The notes: generated by a model not told the origin, from the letters alone. 64,000 nt of DNA from Styela clava (GCF_964204865.1 NC_135255.1:15653135-15717134); one strand, 5' to 3'; numbered from the stretch's first letter, positions 31,537-42,467 are shown. Numbers and translations are program-made.

Positions 31537-34500
31537 ATGGCGAAAAATATACAATACACTGAAGTTGCTTCCACGCATTCATCTAGCTCGGCGAAAACAA
31601 GACTTTCATCAACATCATCAAAGTGCCTCCAGGCAGAACTGATGCTTCTTGAAGCTCAAGAAGAATTGTTAAGAGAAAAAATAGAAACAGCAATGACAGA
31701 AGCGAAGAAGAAGAAGGCTGAGCTACTTCTAAAGGCTAGTTCATCAGGAACTTCGTCCAGACATGGCGACTCAGTGGATCTCACGAGATTGCATTTTTCT
31801 TCTGATGAAACAGTTCACCAACTACCAATGAGACAATATGCTTCAGATGTAGGTCTCGAACATATGGTTCGTGAGCCTTCAAAATCTACTGTTGTTTGGG
31901 AATCTTCCCCTATTACAAGTGAAGGAGTGCTGCAGAGCTGCGGTTCTGTACCACCTGTGTTAACACATGCTACTGGTGCGCATCACCCAGTAGTAAATTC
32001 ATATGCAAGGGAAGGAGTGCTGCAGAGCTGCGGTTCTTTACCACCTGTGTTAACACATGCTACTGGTGCGCATCAGCCAGTAGTAAATTCATATGCAAGG
32101 GAAGGAGTGCTGCAGAGCTGCGGTTCTGTACCACCTGTGTTAACACATGCTACTGGTGCGCATCAGCCAGTAGTAAATTCATATGGCAGTGGAGGTGTCG
32201 TTCAGAGCGGTTTTGCACCATCTGTGTCAACACTTGCTACTGGTGCGCATCAACCAGTAGTAAATTCATACGAAAGTGGTAATCGTCAAGTTGGGGATGA
32301 GATTTATCAGGCGGTACCGAATTCAGCTTTGCCACTTCAAACAGCAACAAGTGCTGTTCCTCCAGATTATGGTGCTATGATTAATGCTCTGCGAGAAGGT
32401 TTCACATTGCCCAAAGTTGAACTGATGGAGTTTGATGGAAATCCCCTGCGTTTCCATGCCTTCATGAAGTCATTTGAGACTAACATTCATTGCCACCAAC
32501 ATGCGCCTGAAACAAAGCTTGCACAGCTGATTCAATTGTGTTCTGGCATCGCAAAGGATGCCATCAAGAATTTAGTACTAGTGTCGCCACCAAGCAAGGG
32601 CTATCAGATGGCGTGGCAAACCTTACATGAACAGTTTGGTAACCGAACTGTGGTAATTGAAGCTACAAGTAAAGAGGTAACAAATGGTCCCAAGATTATG
32701 GACGATGACACTCAAGGACTTTGCAAGTTGGCCACTCAACTGCGTAATTGTGAGATTGTGCTTAGTGAGTGGAATGCAAATTCATTCATGGATGGCTATG
32801 AAAATCTTGAGCGTGTATTCTCACGTCTGCCCATGTACTTGCAACGAAAGTATGCGGACCAATTTGATGACAGTAAACTTCCTACATTTTCACACTTGGT
32901 TGCATTCGTGGTGAAGAAAGCGCAGCTAACTACTACATTTTATGGTCGGATTGTGACCAAGAATTCTGCCAAACAGAAATCAACTATTCGAGTCACCAAA
33001 CCTAGGATGACAAGAACTACATCGTATGCAGTCACCAATACCCAAGAGAAGACTCCAGGACCCAAGGTAGCTGATTTGCAGTACAAGTGTGTGGACTGTC
33101 AAGGAAATCATGCTTTACACAACTGTGTCGAGTTTAAAGGGAGAAGTGTTAATGATCGCGCCGAAATGGTGAGACGAAATAATCTTTGCTTTAATTGCTT
33201 GTATCGTTCTCATCGTGCAAATAATTGTCCTTCTAAATATGTGTGTCAAGTGAATGGCTGTGGTAAATTACATCACAGTTTATTACATGTTGATCAAAAG
33301 AAGCCACCAACCACTGGTGCTCATTTTTCTAGCAATGCTAATTCTCAAAATAATGTGTCTGCCCCCAAGAAAGAAAATGGGGCCGGAGCTTATTTCGCAA
33401 ATGTTAATTGTCCGGAAAATATTCAAAATTTTGTTAGACTTAAGGTTGTACCTGTGGAGGTTACCAGCAATGGTGCTTCTGATGCTGTGTGTACTTATGC
33501 CTTTTTAGATGAAGGGTCTACCAGATCCTTGTGCTCCCACAATTTACTTGCAAAATTGGGTATTGAGGGTAAACCTGAAGATTGTATGCTCGCAACAGCG
33601 AATGGTAGTAAATTACACAGTGGTAAAACAGTTTCACTGAAAGTAAAAGGTTGTTATTCGGAAAGGGTTGTTGACATTCCCAATGTTTTGGCAATTAATT
33701 TACCCAATTTAGAGAGTTCTATCCCGACTGCTAATGTGTTGCAGAAATATCCTCATTTGGGTGATTTGGAATTTCCTGTGCTAGGATCTAGTGAGGTTGA
33801 TTTATTGATTGGTGCTGAAGTGTTAGCCAATCATCCCATTTCTGAAATTAGGCTTTGTGATCAAAAGGCAAAGTTTCCCGCTGCTCACAGGACAGTATTT
33901 GGTTGGGCTCTTTTCGGTCCTGACAGAACTATGTCTCATAGCAGTTGTGAAAGTGTAAGTGATGTTTCATGTCCTCGTCTAAATACTGTGTGTGCATGTG
34001 ATACTGATCAATTTTTGTGCAAAATTTGTGGTCATGATTTTATAGATTTAGATTGTGATCCCTTCACCACTGAACATTCCCTAGATGATAAGAAAGCTCT
34101 TGTAGTGATGAATGACACTGCAGTAAAAGTAAATGGGAGGTACCAAGTTGCTCTTCCATGGAAAGATAAAAATATTAAACTTCCAAACAATCGTCAAATG
34201 GCAGTGAAAAGATTAGAGTCCCAAAAACGAAAATTCATTAGGGACCCTGATTTATTTTTTAAATACAAGTCCAAAATTAATGATTACTTAGACAAGGGGT
34301 ATGCGGAAATAGTGCCTGAGGGTGATCCTGGGTCTCTGGGTAGGTATATGCCACACCACTCTACTGGGGCCAAGTTCCGGGTTGTTTTCGATTGCAGTGC
34401 GGAGTGCGGCGGCACTTCACTTAACAAGAATTTACTTTCAGGTCCAGACCTAAATACGAATTTGGTGAGTATTCTACTGCGGTTTCGCGAGGAAGCGGTT

Positions 34501-37362
34501 GCCTTTATTTGTGATGTGCGCGAAATGTATCTATGTGTTATTCTGGACAGTCGAGATCGTGATGCGATGCGTTTTCTGTGGTATCCGAATGACGACTTGG
34601 GAAAGAAACCTATTGATCTGCGAATGTGTTCGCATGTTTTTGGCGCGACGTCGAGTCCTTCGATTGCGTCATTTGTGTTGAAACGTGTCGCTGATGACCA
34701 TCTAACGAATGCTGATCTGGAAACGATACAGACAGTGCAACGCAGTTTTTTCGTTGATGATGGTGTGAAGTCGAAACGTACCGTCGATGAAACACTTCAA
34801 TTGATAAATCAGCTGATCGAATTACTCGCATCGGGTGGGTTCTGTCTTACAAAGTTTGCTTGTAATAAAATTGAAGTAATGGAAGCGATTCCCGAGGCGG
34901 ATCGCTCAACCGCAACGAAAGCGCTTGACTTTAGTACAGAGTTGACTGAACGTACGCTGGGAATTTATTGGAACATGGTGCACGATGTCTTCAAGGTTCG
35001 GGTGGAAATTGAGTTTCGACCCTCAACGCGCCGTGGCATGCTCAGCATGCTTGGCCAGGTATATGATCCATTGGGGTTTATTCAACCGTTTTTGATTCCC
35101 GCAAAGCGCATTTTGCAGGATTTGTGTTTTTTGGGTTACTCGTGGGATGATCCTGTCGAGGGAGACTTGTATGATGGTTGGGAGAAATGGATCAGCACCT
35201 TGCCTAGTTTGAGGGAGTTGACGATACAACGTTGCTACAAACCGGAAGGATTTGAGGCGGCGAATGTGCAGCTTCACTGTTTTTGCGACGCAAGTAGAGT
35301 GGGCTACGGTGCAGTAGCGTACCTTAGGTTGGAGAACGAATCCGGCGAGGTTCACTGTGCATTTGTAAAGGGTACTGCGCGTGTTACCCCCAAGAAGCTA
35401 GTGACAATTCCACGACTAGAATTGACGGCTGCAGTCGTTGCTACAGAACTTGCTCATTCTGTCACAAATGCACTAGACTATGAGATACACGAAACTTGGT
35501 ATTGGACAGACTCGATGACTGTGTTGCAGATGTTGAATAGTAGATCACAGCGCTTTAAGACTTTTGTAGCCAATCGGGTTAATATTATTCAATCAATCTC
35601 TGATGTGTCGCAGTGGTCTCATGTTCCAACAAATGAAAATCCAGCAGACATCGCTTCTCGTGGCCTTATGCCAGATAAGCTGGATAAGGCAAAATTATGG
35701 TTTCAAGGTCCGAGTTTTTTGTGGCAACAAAGTGTTTCATGGCCTGGCACTTCATCAGTGTCAGATACCATACCAACTAATTCCGATTTACATTGTGAAA
35801 TTAAGGTGAATCTTGTTGAAGTTCAAAAGAGATCCCAGTATTTTCCTGAGTTAATAAATCGCTATTCAACGTGGGAAAAATTGTCGAGAACAATTGCATG
35901 GATGTTGCGTTTTAAGTTTTTTATTTTGTGGAAAACCTGTCGATCAAATGACTCTCCAATGACTGGAGATTTAACTGTTACGGAACTTAGTGTAGCAACT
36001 ATTCAGATCTGCAAGTTGGCCCAAATTGAATCGTTTTCTCCAGAGCTCGAATATTTTAGTGAGCGTGTACATGACGGACCAGACTACTTGAGCAGTGGTT
36101 CTAAGTTGCCTACATCACCACATTCTAAGGCTCTCATTAAACTTAGCCCATTTTTAGACAATGATATTTTGCGGGTGGGTGGCCGTCTTCGACACTCACA
36201 TTTATCACCGGAGCAGAAGCATCCAATAATATTACCACCTCATCATCATGTAACAAAATTGATAATAGAGTATTATCATCGGCAAAATGGTCATTCTGGT
36301 ACATTGCACACTCTTTCCTCTGTGCGGGAAAAATTTTGGATTCTTTGTGGACAGGCGGAAGTTCGTAAGGTGCTGAATGCTTGTAAATTGTGCAAGTTGA
36401 GGGCGAGTAGACCTGGTTCACAGTGGATGGCTCCTCTGCCAGAGTCGCGTGTTCTGGGTGGTCGCACTCCTTTCTATCACACTGCTGTAGATTACTTTGG
36501 CCCATTGAAAGTCAAATTGGGACGTAAGGAATACAAGCGGTATGGATGCATATTCACCTGTTCAGTCACTAGGGCTGTTCATATTGAGGTCTCGGAATCA
36601 CTTGATGCATCTGCATTTTTGCAGGCCTTTTTTCGATTTTGTGATAGGCGTTCAAAACCATCCCATGTAATTTCAGATAATGGCACAAACTTTGTGGCTG
36701 GTGAGAGACTTCTTGCTGAGGGGATTTGTAAGTGGAATCAGAGTCAAATTTCAAATTCTCTGTCACAACATGGAATTCAGTGGGATTTTCAACCGCCTTT
36801 AGCACCTCACCAGAATGGCTTGGTTGAGATAATGGTCCGGGAGGCAAAAAGAGTTCTTTATGCGATTTGTGCTAAATCACGAACATTTACTGATTTTTCG
36901 CTCATCTCCATGCTGACTGGGGTAGAAAGAATTCTGAATGATCGCCCATTGACACCTATTAGTGATGATGCAAGGGATTTGGAGGTTCTGACACCAAATT
37001 CCATTTTGACTGGAAATCTTGATCCCTCTATTGCTCCCGATAAGTTTACGCGCGGTGACGAGTTTCGCGAAAATTGGAGACATGTCCAGCTCAGTCTTGA
37101 TCGATTCTGGAATCGCTGGACAAAGGAGTATTTACCGCTATTGCAAAAGAGACAGAAATGGCTCTTTCCTGAGAGAAATTTGAAAGTGGGTGACATTGTG
37201 CTTCTGTATGGCGACGATACTCCGCGCGGCGTTTGGCCCAAGGGTAGAGTGATTGAGGTATTTCCCGATAAGGATGGGATGGTTAGGAGGGTTAAGGTTC
37301 ATACTAGGAATTCGGATCTAGTTCGTGATGTTAGGAAACTCTGCCTACTTGAAGCTGCTTAA
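31537..37362 (+). CDS. BEL/Pao Gag-Pol polyprotein
   Basis: One frame of 1,941 codons. After a coiled-coil-like start (residues 25-70) come four 30-residue repeats (129-248). Then follow a Gag region of the retrotransposon DUF1759 type (FDGNPLRF at about 299), Cys/His knuckles (CVDCQGNH about 518; CFNC...H...C about 551) and an aspartic protease (FLDEGSTRSLC, Asp about 658). Reverse transcriptase has VVFD about 952, CDVREMY about 993 and FVDD about 1072-1075. RNase H has FCDAS about 1251, LELTAA about 1295 and TDS about 1325. Integrase has an HHCC-type zinc region (about 1569-1620) and a catalytic core with DYFGP about 1652, SDNGTNF about 1714 and Glu about 1764. A C-terminal DUF5641-type domain (WPKGRVIEVFPD) ends it. 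No stop or frameshift interrupts it. The polyprotein would be cut by its own protease and act in cytoplasmic particles, then in the nucleus. Confidence 0.95.
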   Translation: MAKNIQYTEVASTHSSSSAKTRLSSTSSKCLQAELMLLEAQEELLREKIETAMTEAKKKKAELLLKASSSGTSSRHGDSVDLTRLHFSSDETVHQLPMRQYASDVGLEHMVREPSKSTVVWESSPITSEGVLQSCGSVPPVLTHATGAHHPVVNSYAREGVLQSCGSLPPVLTHATGAHQPVVNSYAREGVLQSCGSVPPVLTHATGAHQPVVNSYGSGGVVQSGFAPSVSTLATGAHQPVVNSYESGNRQVGDEIYQAVPNSALPLQTATSAVPPDYGAMINALREGFTLPKVELMEFDGNPLRFHAFMKSFETNIHCHQHAPETKLAQLIQLCSGIAKDAIKNLVLVSPPSKGYQMAWQTLHEQFGNRTVVIEATSKEVTNGPKIMDDDTQGLCKLATQLRNCEIVLSEWNANSFMDGYENLERVFSRLPMYLQRKYADQFDDSKLPTFSHLVAFVVKKAQLTTTFYGRIVTKNSAKQKSTIRVTKPRMTRTTSYAVTNTQEKTPGPKVADLQYKCVDCQGNHALHNCVEFKGRSVNDRAEMVRRNNLCFNCLYRSHRANNCPSKYVCQVNGCGKLHHSLLHVDQKKPPTTGAHFSSNANSQNNVSAPKKENGAGAYFANVNCPENIQNFVRLKVVPVEVTSNGASDAVCTYAFLDEGSTRSLCSHNLLAKLGIEGKPEDCMLATANGSKLHSGKTVSLKVKGCYSERVVDIPNVLAINLPNLESSIPTANVLQKYPHLGDLEFPVLGSSEVDLLIGAEVLANHPISEIRLCDQKAKFPAAHRTVFGWALFGPDRTMSHSSCESVSDVSCPRLNTVCACDTDQFLCKICGHDFIDLDCDPFTTEHSLDDKKALVVMNDTAVKVNGRYQVALPWKDKNIKLPNNRQMAVKRLESQKRKFIRDPDLFFKYKSKINDYLDKGYAEIVPEGDPGSLGRYMPHHSTGAKFRVVFDCSAECGGTSLNKNLLSGPDLNTNLVSILLRFREEAVAFICDVREMYLCVILDSRDRDAMRFLWYPNDDLGKKPIDLRMCSHVFGATSSPSIASFVLKRVADDHLTNADLETIQTVQRSFFVDDGVKSKRTVDETLQLINQLIELLASGGFCLTKFACNKIEVMEAIPEADRSTATKALDFSTELTERTLGIYWNMVHDVFKVRVEIEFRPSTRRGMLSMLGQVYDPLGFIQPFLIPAKRILQDLCFLGYSWDDPVEGDLYDGWEKWISTLPSLRELTIQRCYKPEGFEAANVQLHCFCDASRVGYGAVAYLRLENESGEVHCAFVKGTARVTPKKLVTIPRLELTAAVVATELAHSVTNALDYEIHETWYWTDSMTVLQMLNSRSQRFKTFVANRVNIIQSISDVSQWSHVPTNENPADIASRGLMPDKLDKAKLWFQGPSFLWQQSVSWPGTSSVSDTIPTNSDLHCEIKVNLVEVQKRSQYFPELINRYSTWEKLSRTIAWMLRFKFFILWKTCRSNDSPMTGDLTVTELSVATIQICKLAQIESFSPELEYFSERVHDGPDYLSSGSKLPTSPHSKALIKLSPFLDNDILRVGGRLRHSHLSPEQKHPIILPPHHHVTKLIIEYYHRQNGHSGTLHTLSSVREKFWILCGQAEVRKVLNACKLCKLRASRPGSQWMAPLPESRVLGGRTPFYHTAVDYFGPLKVKLGRKEYKRYGCIFTCSVTRAVHIEVSESLDASAFLQAFFRFCDRRSKPSHVISDNGTNFVAGERLLAEGICKWNQSQISNSLSQHGIQWDFQPPLAPHQNGLVEIMVREAKRVLYAICAKSRTFTDFSLISMLTGVERILNDRPLTPISDDARDLEVLTPNSILTGNLDPSIAPDKFTRGDEFRENWRHVQLSLDRFWNRWTKEYLPLLQKRQKWLFPERNLKVGDIVLLYGDDTPRGVWPKGRVIEVFPDKDGMVRRVKVHTRNSDLVRDVRKLCLLEAA
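31921..32280 (+). repeat. Four 90-bp in-frame tandem repeats in gag
   Basis: Units start at 31921, 32011, 32101 and 32191. The first three are nearly identical and the fourth is diverged. Each encodes 30 residues with a GVLQSCGS-PPVLTHATGAH core and a PVVNSY end. Exactly 90-bp spacing keeps the frame. The near identity of the first three units points to recent amplification. Confidence 0.9.
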
Positions 37363-37539
37363 GCTTCTGTCCTTTATTGCCAAACATGTTCAGTGGTCCA
37401 GGTCATTTTTTTGTATATGTTGTTTCATTTCATGTTCTCAGTATGTTATTTTATTGCATGTTTTCATTGTGTTCGATTGTTGGATAAATCATCCTCATTG
37501 TTTAAAATAATTTTGTGAACAAAATGATTGGGGCCGGTG

Positions 37540-38267
37540 TGTTGAGGATGATTGCCGTTTCATTCCTAATAAGGCAGTGCATATAGTGTTGCCACATATT
37601 GTTTTTCTTATGCAAATATTCTGATGTATTTAGTCACTGCACATTGGTATTTGTATATTATTTCATTTATTTAGAACTGTTTTAGGTATAGACTTAGTAT
37701 CCACTTTTGATGACTCGCATTCAATTGACATAATACTTTCTGATTGCAATCTAGTGCTCATACGTAATTGGTATATGGTGCATATTGTGGCAACCTGTTG
37801 TTGCGACAGTCTCTTGGTTTATCAGCACTGGTAAAAGGGCCGCACGTTTTTTGTTGCAGATTTAATAATAACTTAGGGTTGTGTTTTATGTAGACATGTG
37901 TTGAAATAGGGATTAAGTTATTAGGATTGTACCTAAAACTGTATTTATTTTTGCATTTAGTTACATATGTATATCTGATTAAGTAGGATTTGGATGCGTT
38001 GCAGTCCAAACTATTTTTAAATCACCTGACCTTACACGAGTGGCCACAATAGCACTTTATGTTGAGTGGTAAAATAAAACAAGTTCGATTCGGAACTGTG
38101 TCTGGTTTAGTGCATTGGATTTTCAGCGGCAGTCAGGTTAAGCGTATCCAAACCCAGAAGGCAAGCTCCCATCGTTGACTTATCAGAGGGATTCCTGGCA
38201 CAACAAATAGGCTACTGGCTGATTGAAGTCAGGGAGTGTGTGCCACAGATATTCACCATACCGATCA
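37540..38267 (+). repeat. BEL/Pao 3' LTR (728 bp)
   Basis: Copy of the 5' LTR, ending ACCGATCA directly before the GTAAG target duplication. AATAAA lies at 38073-38078. Only the AAT missing near the end separates it from the 5' copy by eye. Confidence 0.9.
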
Positions 38268-38272
38268 GTAAG

Positions 38273-39049
38273 TTCCAAGGAATAGTGCATGTTGGAAATC
38301 TACGTTCGTTTGACTATCAATATATATTTTTTAATATTTTCTTATTTATAGCTTTTGAAAATACTTTCTCGGCCTTCTTTCGGGCGAGGTTTATTCAAGC
38401 CCTCATATTTGTTGGCTTGTTCTGGACTGACTTCCGGCTCCGTATTCAATGTTATTTTGTTCTTACCTCAACAATAGTCATTATCCATTTCTACCGTCAA
38501 GATTCAAGGGATTTGTTGGAGAAACAAGCTCATTGTTCCAGATTCACTAAAAACCTTTTTTCCACCTAAAAGAATTTCGTCTGGTCTGGTATTTGGAATA
38601 CGGACTCAATTATTTTGGCAAAACGCATACGTAGTCAAATGTACGGTGGTTAGGTGGTTGAGAGACGATGGCGAAGAAAACTGGTCGTACATAATATCAT
38701 CAAGTCAGTTTTAAACCTCATGTACAAAACAAGGGAGCGGTGCTTCGAGAAATAAGGACAGAAAAGAGAAAACAGAGAGCGAGAAACGACCTCGAATTGG
38801 CGAAAGTAGGATTTATAGGGAACAACAACTTGTTTACAGCACTTTCCTACTCTTTATATTATTGCGTCATATTGGTGTCTACACCGATGCAGATTGTTTT
38901 CCTCGATGTGAGTTAAAGGATAGAAATCAAAATTAATCGCGTTCGGTTTTGCAGTGAGTTCGTCTTCATTACAATTCATAACATAAGGATGTCTCGATTT
39001 CGGTGCAAATGGCAATATAACTTCCCACTTCAAAGACTGATATCCACGA
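38273..39049. other. Spacer right of the retrotransposon
   Basis: AT-rich. An open frame starting inside the LTR and reaching 38569 has no domain and is an accident of the junction. No exon or repeat was recognised. Confidence 0.3.
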
Positions 39050-39543
39050 GTATAAATGTTTATGAGTGCAAAATTTCATGGATGCAAGTGTCCATTGACG
39101 CGGATATCAGTGGGTGCAATTATTCATGAGTGCAAATGTACGCGGGTGCAATTGTTTGTGGGTGCAAATAAACGCGGGTACAAATGTACACGGATGCAAA
39201 TGTGCGCGGGTGCAAAAGTCGGCGGGTGTAAATGTACTGTGTGCAAACGTTCGCGGTGCAAATGAACATGGGTTCAAGGTATGTGGGTGCAATAGTCCAC
39301 GGGTGCAAATGTCTGTGGGTGCAAATGTACACGGGTGCGAATGTACGTGGGGGCAAATGTCGATGGATGCAAATATCCAGAGGTGCAAATCCTCATGGGT
39401 GCAATCTGTATGTGGATTGTGAAATCTGCGGGAGCAAATGTATGGGTGCAATTGTTCATGGGTACAAATATCCGTGGGTGCAAATGTATGCAAGTCTAAT
39501 TGTCCAGGGTGAAAATGTACGTGGGTTCGAAGACGACGGAACC
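39050..39543. repeat. Minisatellite of GTGCAAATGT-type units, likely inside a MITE-like element
   Basis: About 480 bp of short diverged units built on GGGTGCAAATGTACGCG, mostly 18-24 bp apart, each half a variant of the other. The right end (GGGTTCGAAGACGACGGAAC then C) resembles the right terminus of the element at 40315-41293, which carries the same kind of units. It may therefore be the inside of a related element whose left end I could not place. Open frames on both strands here only mirror the repeat. Confidence 0.75.
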
Positions 39544-40305
39544 TTTATTGTGTGTGCATTTTTGCATTAGACCTGTTTCTATTTCAGAATTACAATTTAT
39601 TACAGTTGGCGCAGTATAGTCTGTGACTATACATTGGCAAATCAAAAGGTGTCCGCAGAAAAATAAGTTGAGAAACACTGATATATATATATACGGGTAT
39701 TTTGACTTATTTCTCACATAAGTCGAAATAATAAAAACATCTATTGCTGATATCATCTTAGCACTGAGGGAACGCGCACTTCGACTACATTTACACTACG
39801 TATTTGACAACATTGACGGTTTTTGCAAAAAGTATATGTTTTCTTCCAGTCAAATTCAATTGATTGTAGTTGTTACAATTTGCTAAACATTGGAAGCGTC
39901 ATCTGAAAGACGAAGAAAGGCAAATCAAAGAAATACCAGGTTGAAACAAATGAAGGAATCTATCTATATATCAGGTTATTATTATTTAATGCTATGGTAA
40001 TTTATGGTGGAAAATGCATTTATACTTTTGTAATAAATATTTTTGATCTGCCTATAGAATACTGGAGTTTGATTTGTTTTCACTTTTTCAAAAATTTATA
40101 TAATTATTTTTATTCTGCAGTACCAGGTACAAACGATACTACTCGAATATACACATGAAAATAATATCAGCATATTACGACTAAAATAACTACAGTGCAA
40201 TATGGAATTTGACTTAACTACTGAAACATTGGTTCGTTTTGTACACATGAAAATAATATCAGCATATTACTACCGATTTACTATATATACCATACTACTT
40301 TATAT
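39544..40305. other. AT-rich spacer
   Basis: No gene was recognised. A 24-bp word with ACACATGAAAATAATATCAG occurs twice (40151 and 40241), a short local duplication of about 90 bp period. Confidence 0.35.
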
Positions 40306-40314
40306 ATACTATAT

Positions 40315-41293
40315 GGGGACCGTACATTTGAACCCACGTACATTTGAACCCATGCGTATATCCGCGGGTTCCATCTATATGCGGGTGCTATAACCCAGCG
40401 TTTCCCAAACTTTTTCGGCCATGGAACACTTACACTTTTGATCTCGCCTCGCGGAACACCAAAAAGTGAAACAATAAATTGATAGAGAAAACCGGTGTAA
40501 TGTAGCGGTTCCCAATGTAGCGGAGTTGCTGAATGCGCCGCGAAAACTTACAGAATTGTGTTAAACATACCTAAAATATGATTGAATATTTTACATATTG
40601 CATTTATTATACCTGTTTTATTGTTTCTTAGTTTAAATGCTGCGTATATGAATCAATTCATTCATTTTACCATTCTATGGCGTTTACTTTCCATTACGTA
40701 ATGTTTGCCTCTAATGTTACGTCTAATGGAAATAAAAGCAATTTCCGCAATTTCGCGAGCTCCAGACCTGCCGTTTATTTATTTTCTGAATAGAGTTTAC
40801 CGAAAATGATTAATTTTTTCAGCATTTTAAAGTAAAACCAGGCAGAGATGGAGGAAGAACAGTTAGCCTTTTGCCTTTATTATTTAAACCTACTTGTTTG
40901 CCTATAGAAAAATCAAAAACATTTGATAATGAACTTAAAACAGTCAACAACCTAGGCCGACGGTTAACGAAAATGCCACTACTTCGCCCTAGTAAGCCGT
41001 ATTAGTATTTGTCTACAGTTAGTCCACTTTAGGCCGACAATGACGCGATATAGAACGGTCTGTTGGGCGACAACTTTACGATTCTTGGATCGTCATTGTA
41101 TTTAAGATTCCTTTTCCACGGAACACTTCGAAGACGCTCGCGGAACACTAGTGTTCCGCGGAACACAGTTTGGGAAACGCTGCTATAACCCATGGATTAG
41201 GGTGAGTATGGGTTCAAATATCCGTAGGTGCAAATTTCTATAGGTGCGATAGTATGCAGGTGCAATTGTCATGGGTTCAAATGTAATGGAACC
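40315..41293. mobile_element. MITE-like element with minisatellite interior, interrupted by a hAT element
   Basis: The left end GGGGACCGTACATTTGAACC and the right end, whose complement reads GGTTCCATTACATTTGAACC, form inverted repeats of about 22 bp. Both are flanked by ATACTATAT (40306-40314 and 41294-41302), an 8-9 bp target duplication. The remaining interior is made of the same GGGTGCAAATGT-like units as 39050-39543. A separate hAT element (40396-41182) inserted into it later. No coding capacity. Confidence 0.7.
40396..41182. mobile_element. Non-autonomous hAT-type element, 787 bp, nested
   Basis: The ends CAGCGTTTCCCAAAC and GTTTGGGAAACGCTG are perfect inverted repeats of 15 bp. They are flanked by CTATAACC at 40388-40395 and 41183-41190. 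The terminal regions contain GCGGAACAC words in opposite orientations. No transposase frame. It is nested inside the element at 40315-41293, so it is the younger of the two. Confidence 0.88.
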
Positions 41294-41302
41294 ATACTAT
41301 AT

Positions 41303-41960
41303 AACTTATGTAGTTTTTATTGAAAACCTGTTATTTATATTTTTCAAATCCCATTCCAACCCAAAATCCGTTACATGAAAGAGAATGTATCATGAATGAA
41401 CTTGTGTGATTGTTTGTTTGGTAGCAAAACTGAAACTAAATGACCCTTTAACGTTATTCATTTGAACTAAAATGTCAAACGGGTATGAGATATTTGGGTT
41501 CTGTGATTATGCTGTGTTGGTTCAATACAGTCTATCTGAAGTTCATGCAAAACAACAAAAGATGACATAACCACGAATCCAATTGTTATGATCATATTGT
41601 TCCGTTGCGTAATTGATATCTGCTCAGAATAAAACTCGCATACAACTGAACTCCGTTTGTTGGAAACAGCGGCATATTACAACAAAACGACTTAAATAGT
41701 GACAATGAATAAAACGTCTACAAACTAACACACCTATACAGCGACTTGTGAGCCAGACGTGTAGATAGAAACAATTTTGGGCTTTCTGACTCTTCCCTTT
41801 ATTAAGTGTGATACACTCCATATACTTTGGATAAAAAATATTCAATTACAAGATGAAGACTCGCATCTTGAGAGATCCATTCTATACTATCATTCTTTTC
41901 AACAAGTTTAGCATCCAAGTTATTTTATGAACTCAACTTATTTTTATATCATTAACTGAG
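41303..41960. other. Spacer before the MAM exons
   Basis: No upstream exon of the MAM domain (the DHT or C-FE end) could be found here or further left. AT-rich otherwise. Confidence 0.3.
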
Positions 41961-42467
41961 GATTACCTACCTCTACATGGAAGGAAGCAGACCAGCAAAG
42001 TACGGACACAAGGCGATTCTGAAAAAGCCCAAAATGGTTGATTATGTATTCGTTTCTCTTGTCACATGATGGTGAATCCTGAAACAACCATTGCGCTGCT
42101 TGTGAACGGCGAAACTGTAAATTCTAACATAATTTCTCATATAGGATGGCAGGAAATGGTTGAAACGGTAGATATGCCAGGAGAATCCATAGTAAGATCT
42201 TTATTTGGTCATATATTCATAAAATAACTATCTTTTAGGAACTATTGGAAGCTGGAACTGAAAACATACTGTGTTGTTTACAAATAAAAAGTTAACTAGT
42301 AGAGCAAAGTTAAATCAATATTAATGATCCTAATCCCAGTTTTAATATGTGCCCAATTTCAATTATTTCAGATTGAATTCATTGCAACAAGCGGAAACAC
42401 ATTTCGAGGGGATGTTGCAATTGATAACATCAGGGTAATGCCCGGAATGTGTATCGAGGACATGTAA
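41961..42467 (+). pseudogene. MAM-domain C-terminal part, two exons, one frame break
   Basis: The first exon (about 41961-42191) reads YLYMEGSRPAKYGHKAILKK. After a frame break near 42042 it continues CIRFSCHMMVNPETTIALLV and on to WQEMVETVDMPGESI before a GTAAG donor. The second exon (42372-42467), after TTTCAG, reads IEFIATSGNTFRGDVAIDNI...GMC and stops at 42465-42467. Both junctions are phase 0. The pattern (YMYVE.S.P...A.L, C..F.YHM, G..GD.AIDDI, final C) is that of the MAM extracellular adhesion domain. The N-terminal third is not found. It is either a decayed gene or a working one with a sequence error; a stop directly after the domain is unusual. Confidence 0.65.

Larger units (their letters stand above)
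30768..38267 (+). mobile_element. BEL/Pao LTR retrotransposon, complete
   Basis: A 7.5-kb element: 5' LTR, one Gag-Pol frame, 3' LTR. It is flanked by identical 5-bp target duplications GTAAG at 30763-30767 and 38268-38272. The LTRs look identical apart from three bases at their inner or outer end, and the coding frame is open throughout. Both point to a recent insertion of a possibly still competent element. Protein order (protease, RT, RNase H, integrase) and family motifs place it in BEL/Pao rather than Ty3 or Ty1. No envelope-like frame follows pol. A tRNA primer-binding site was not recognised after the 5' LTR. A GGGGCCGG purine-rich word precedes the 3' LTR. Confidence 0.95.

Noticed and set aside
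39107..39570. Open frames of 70-128 codons on both strands, with Cys/His/Thr-rich repeats
   Set aside because: Open in several frames at once because the underlying minisatellite lacks stops; no domain or start context.
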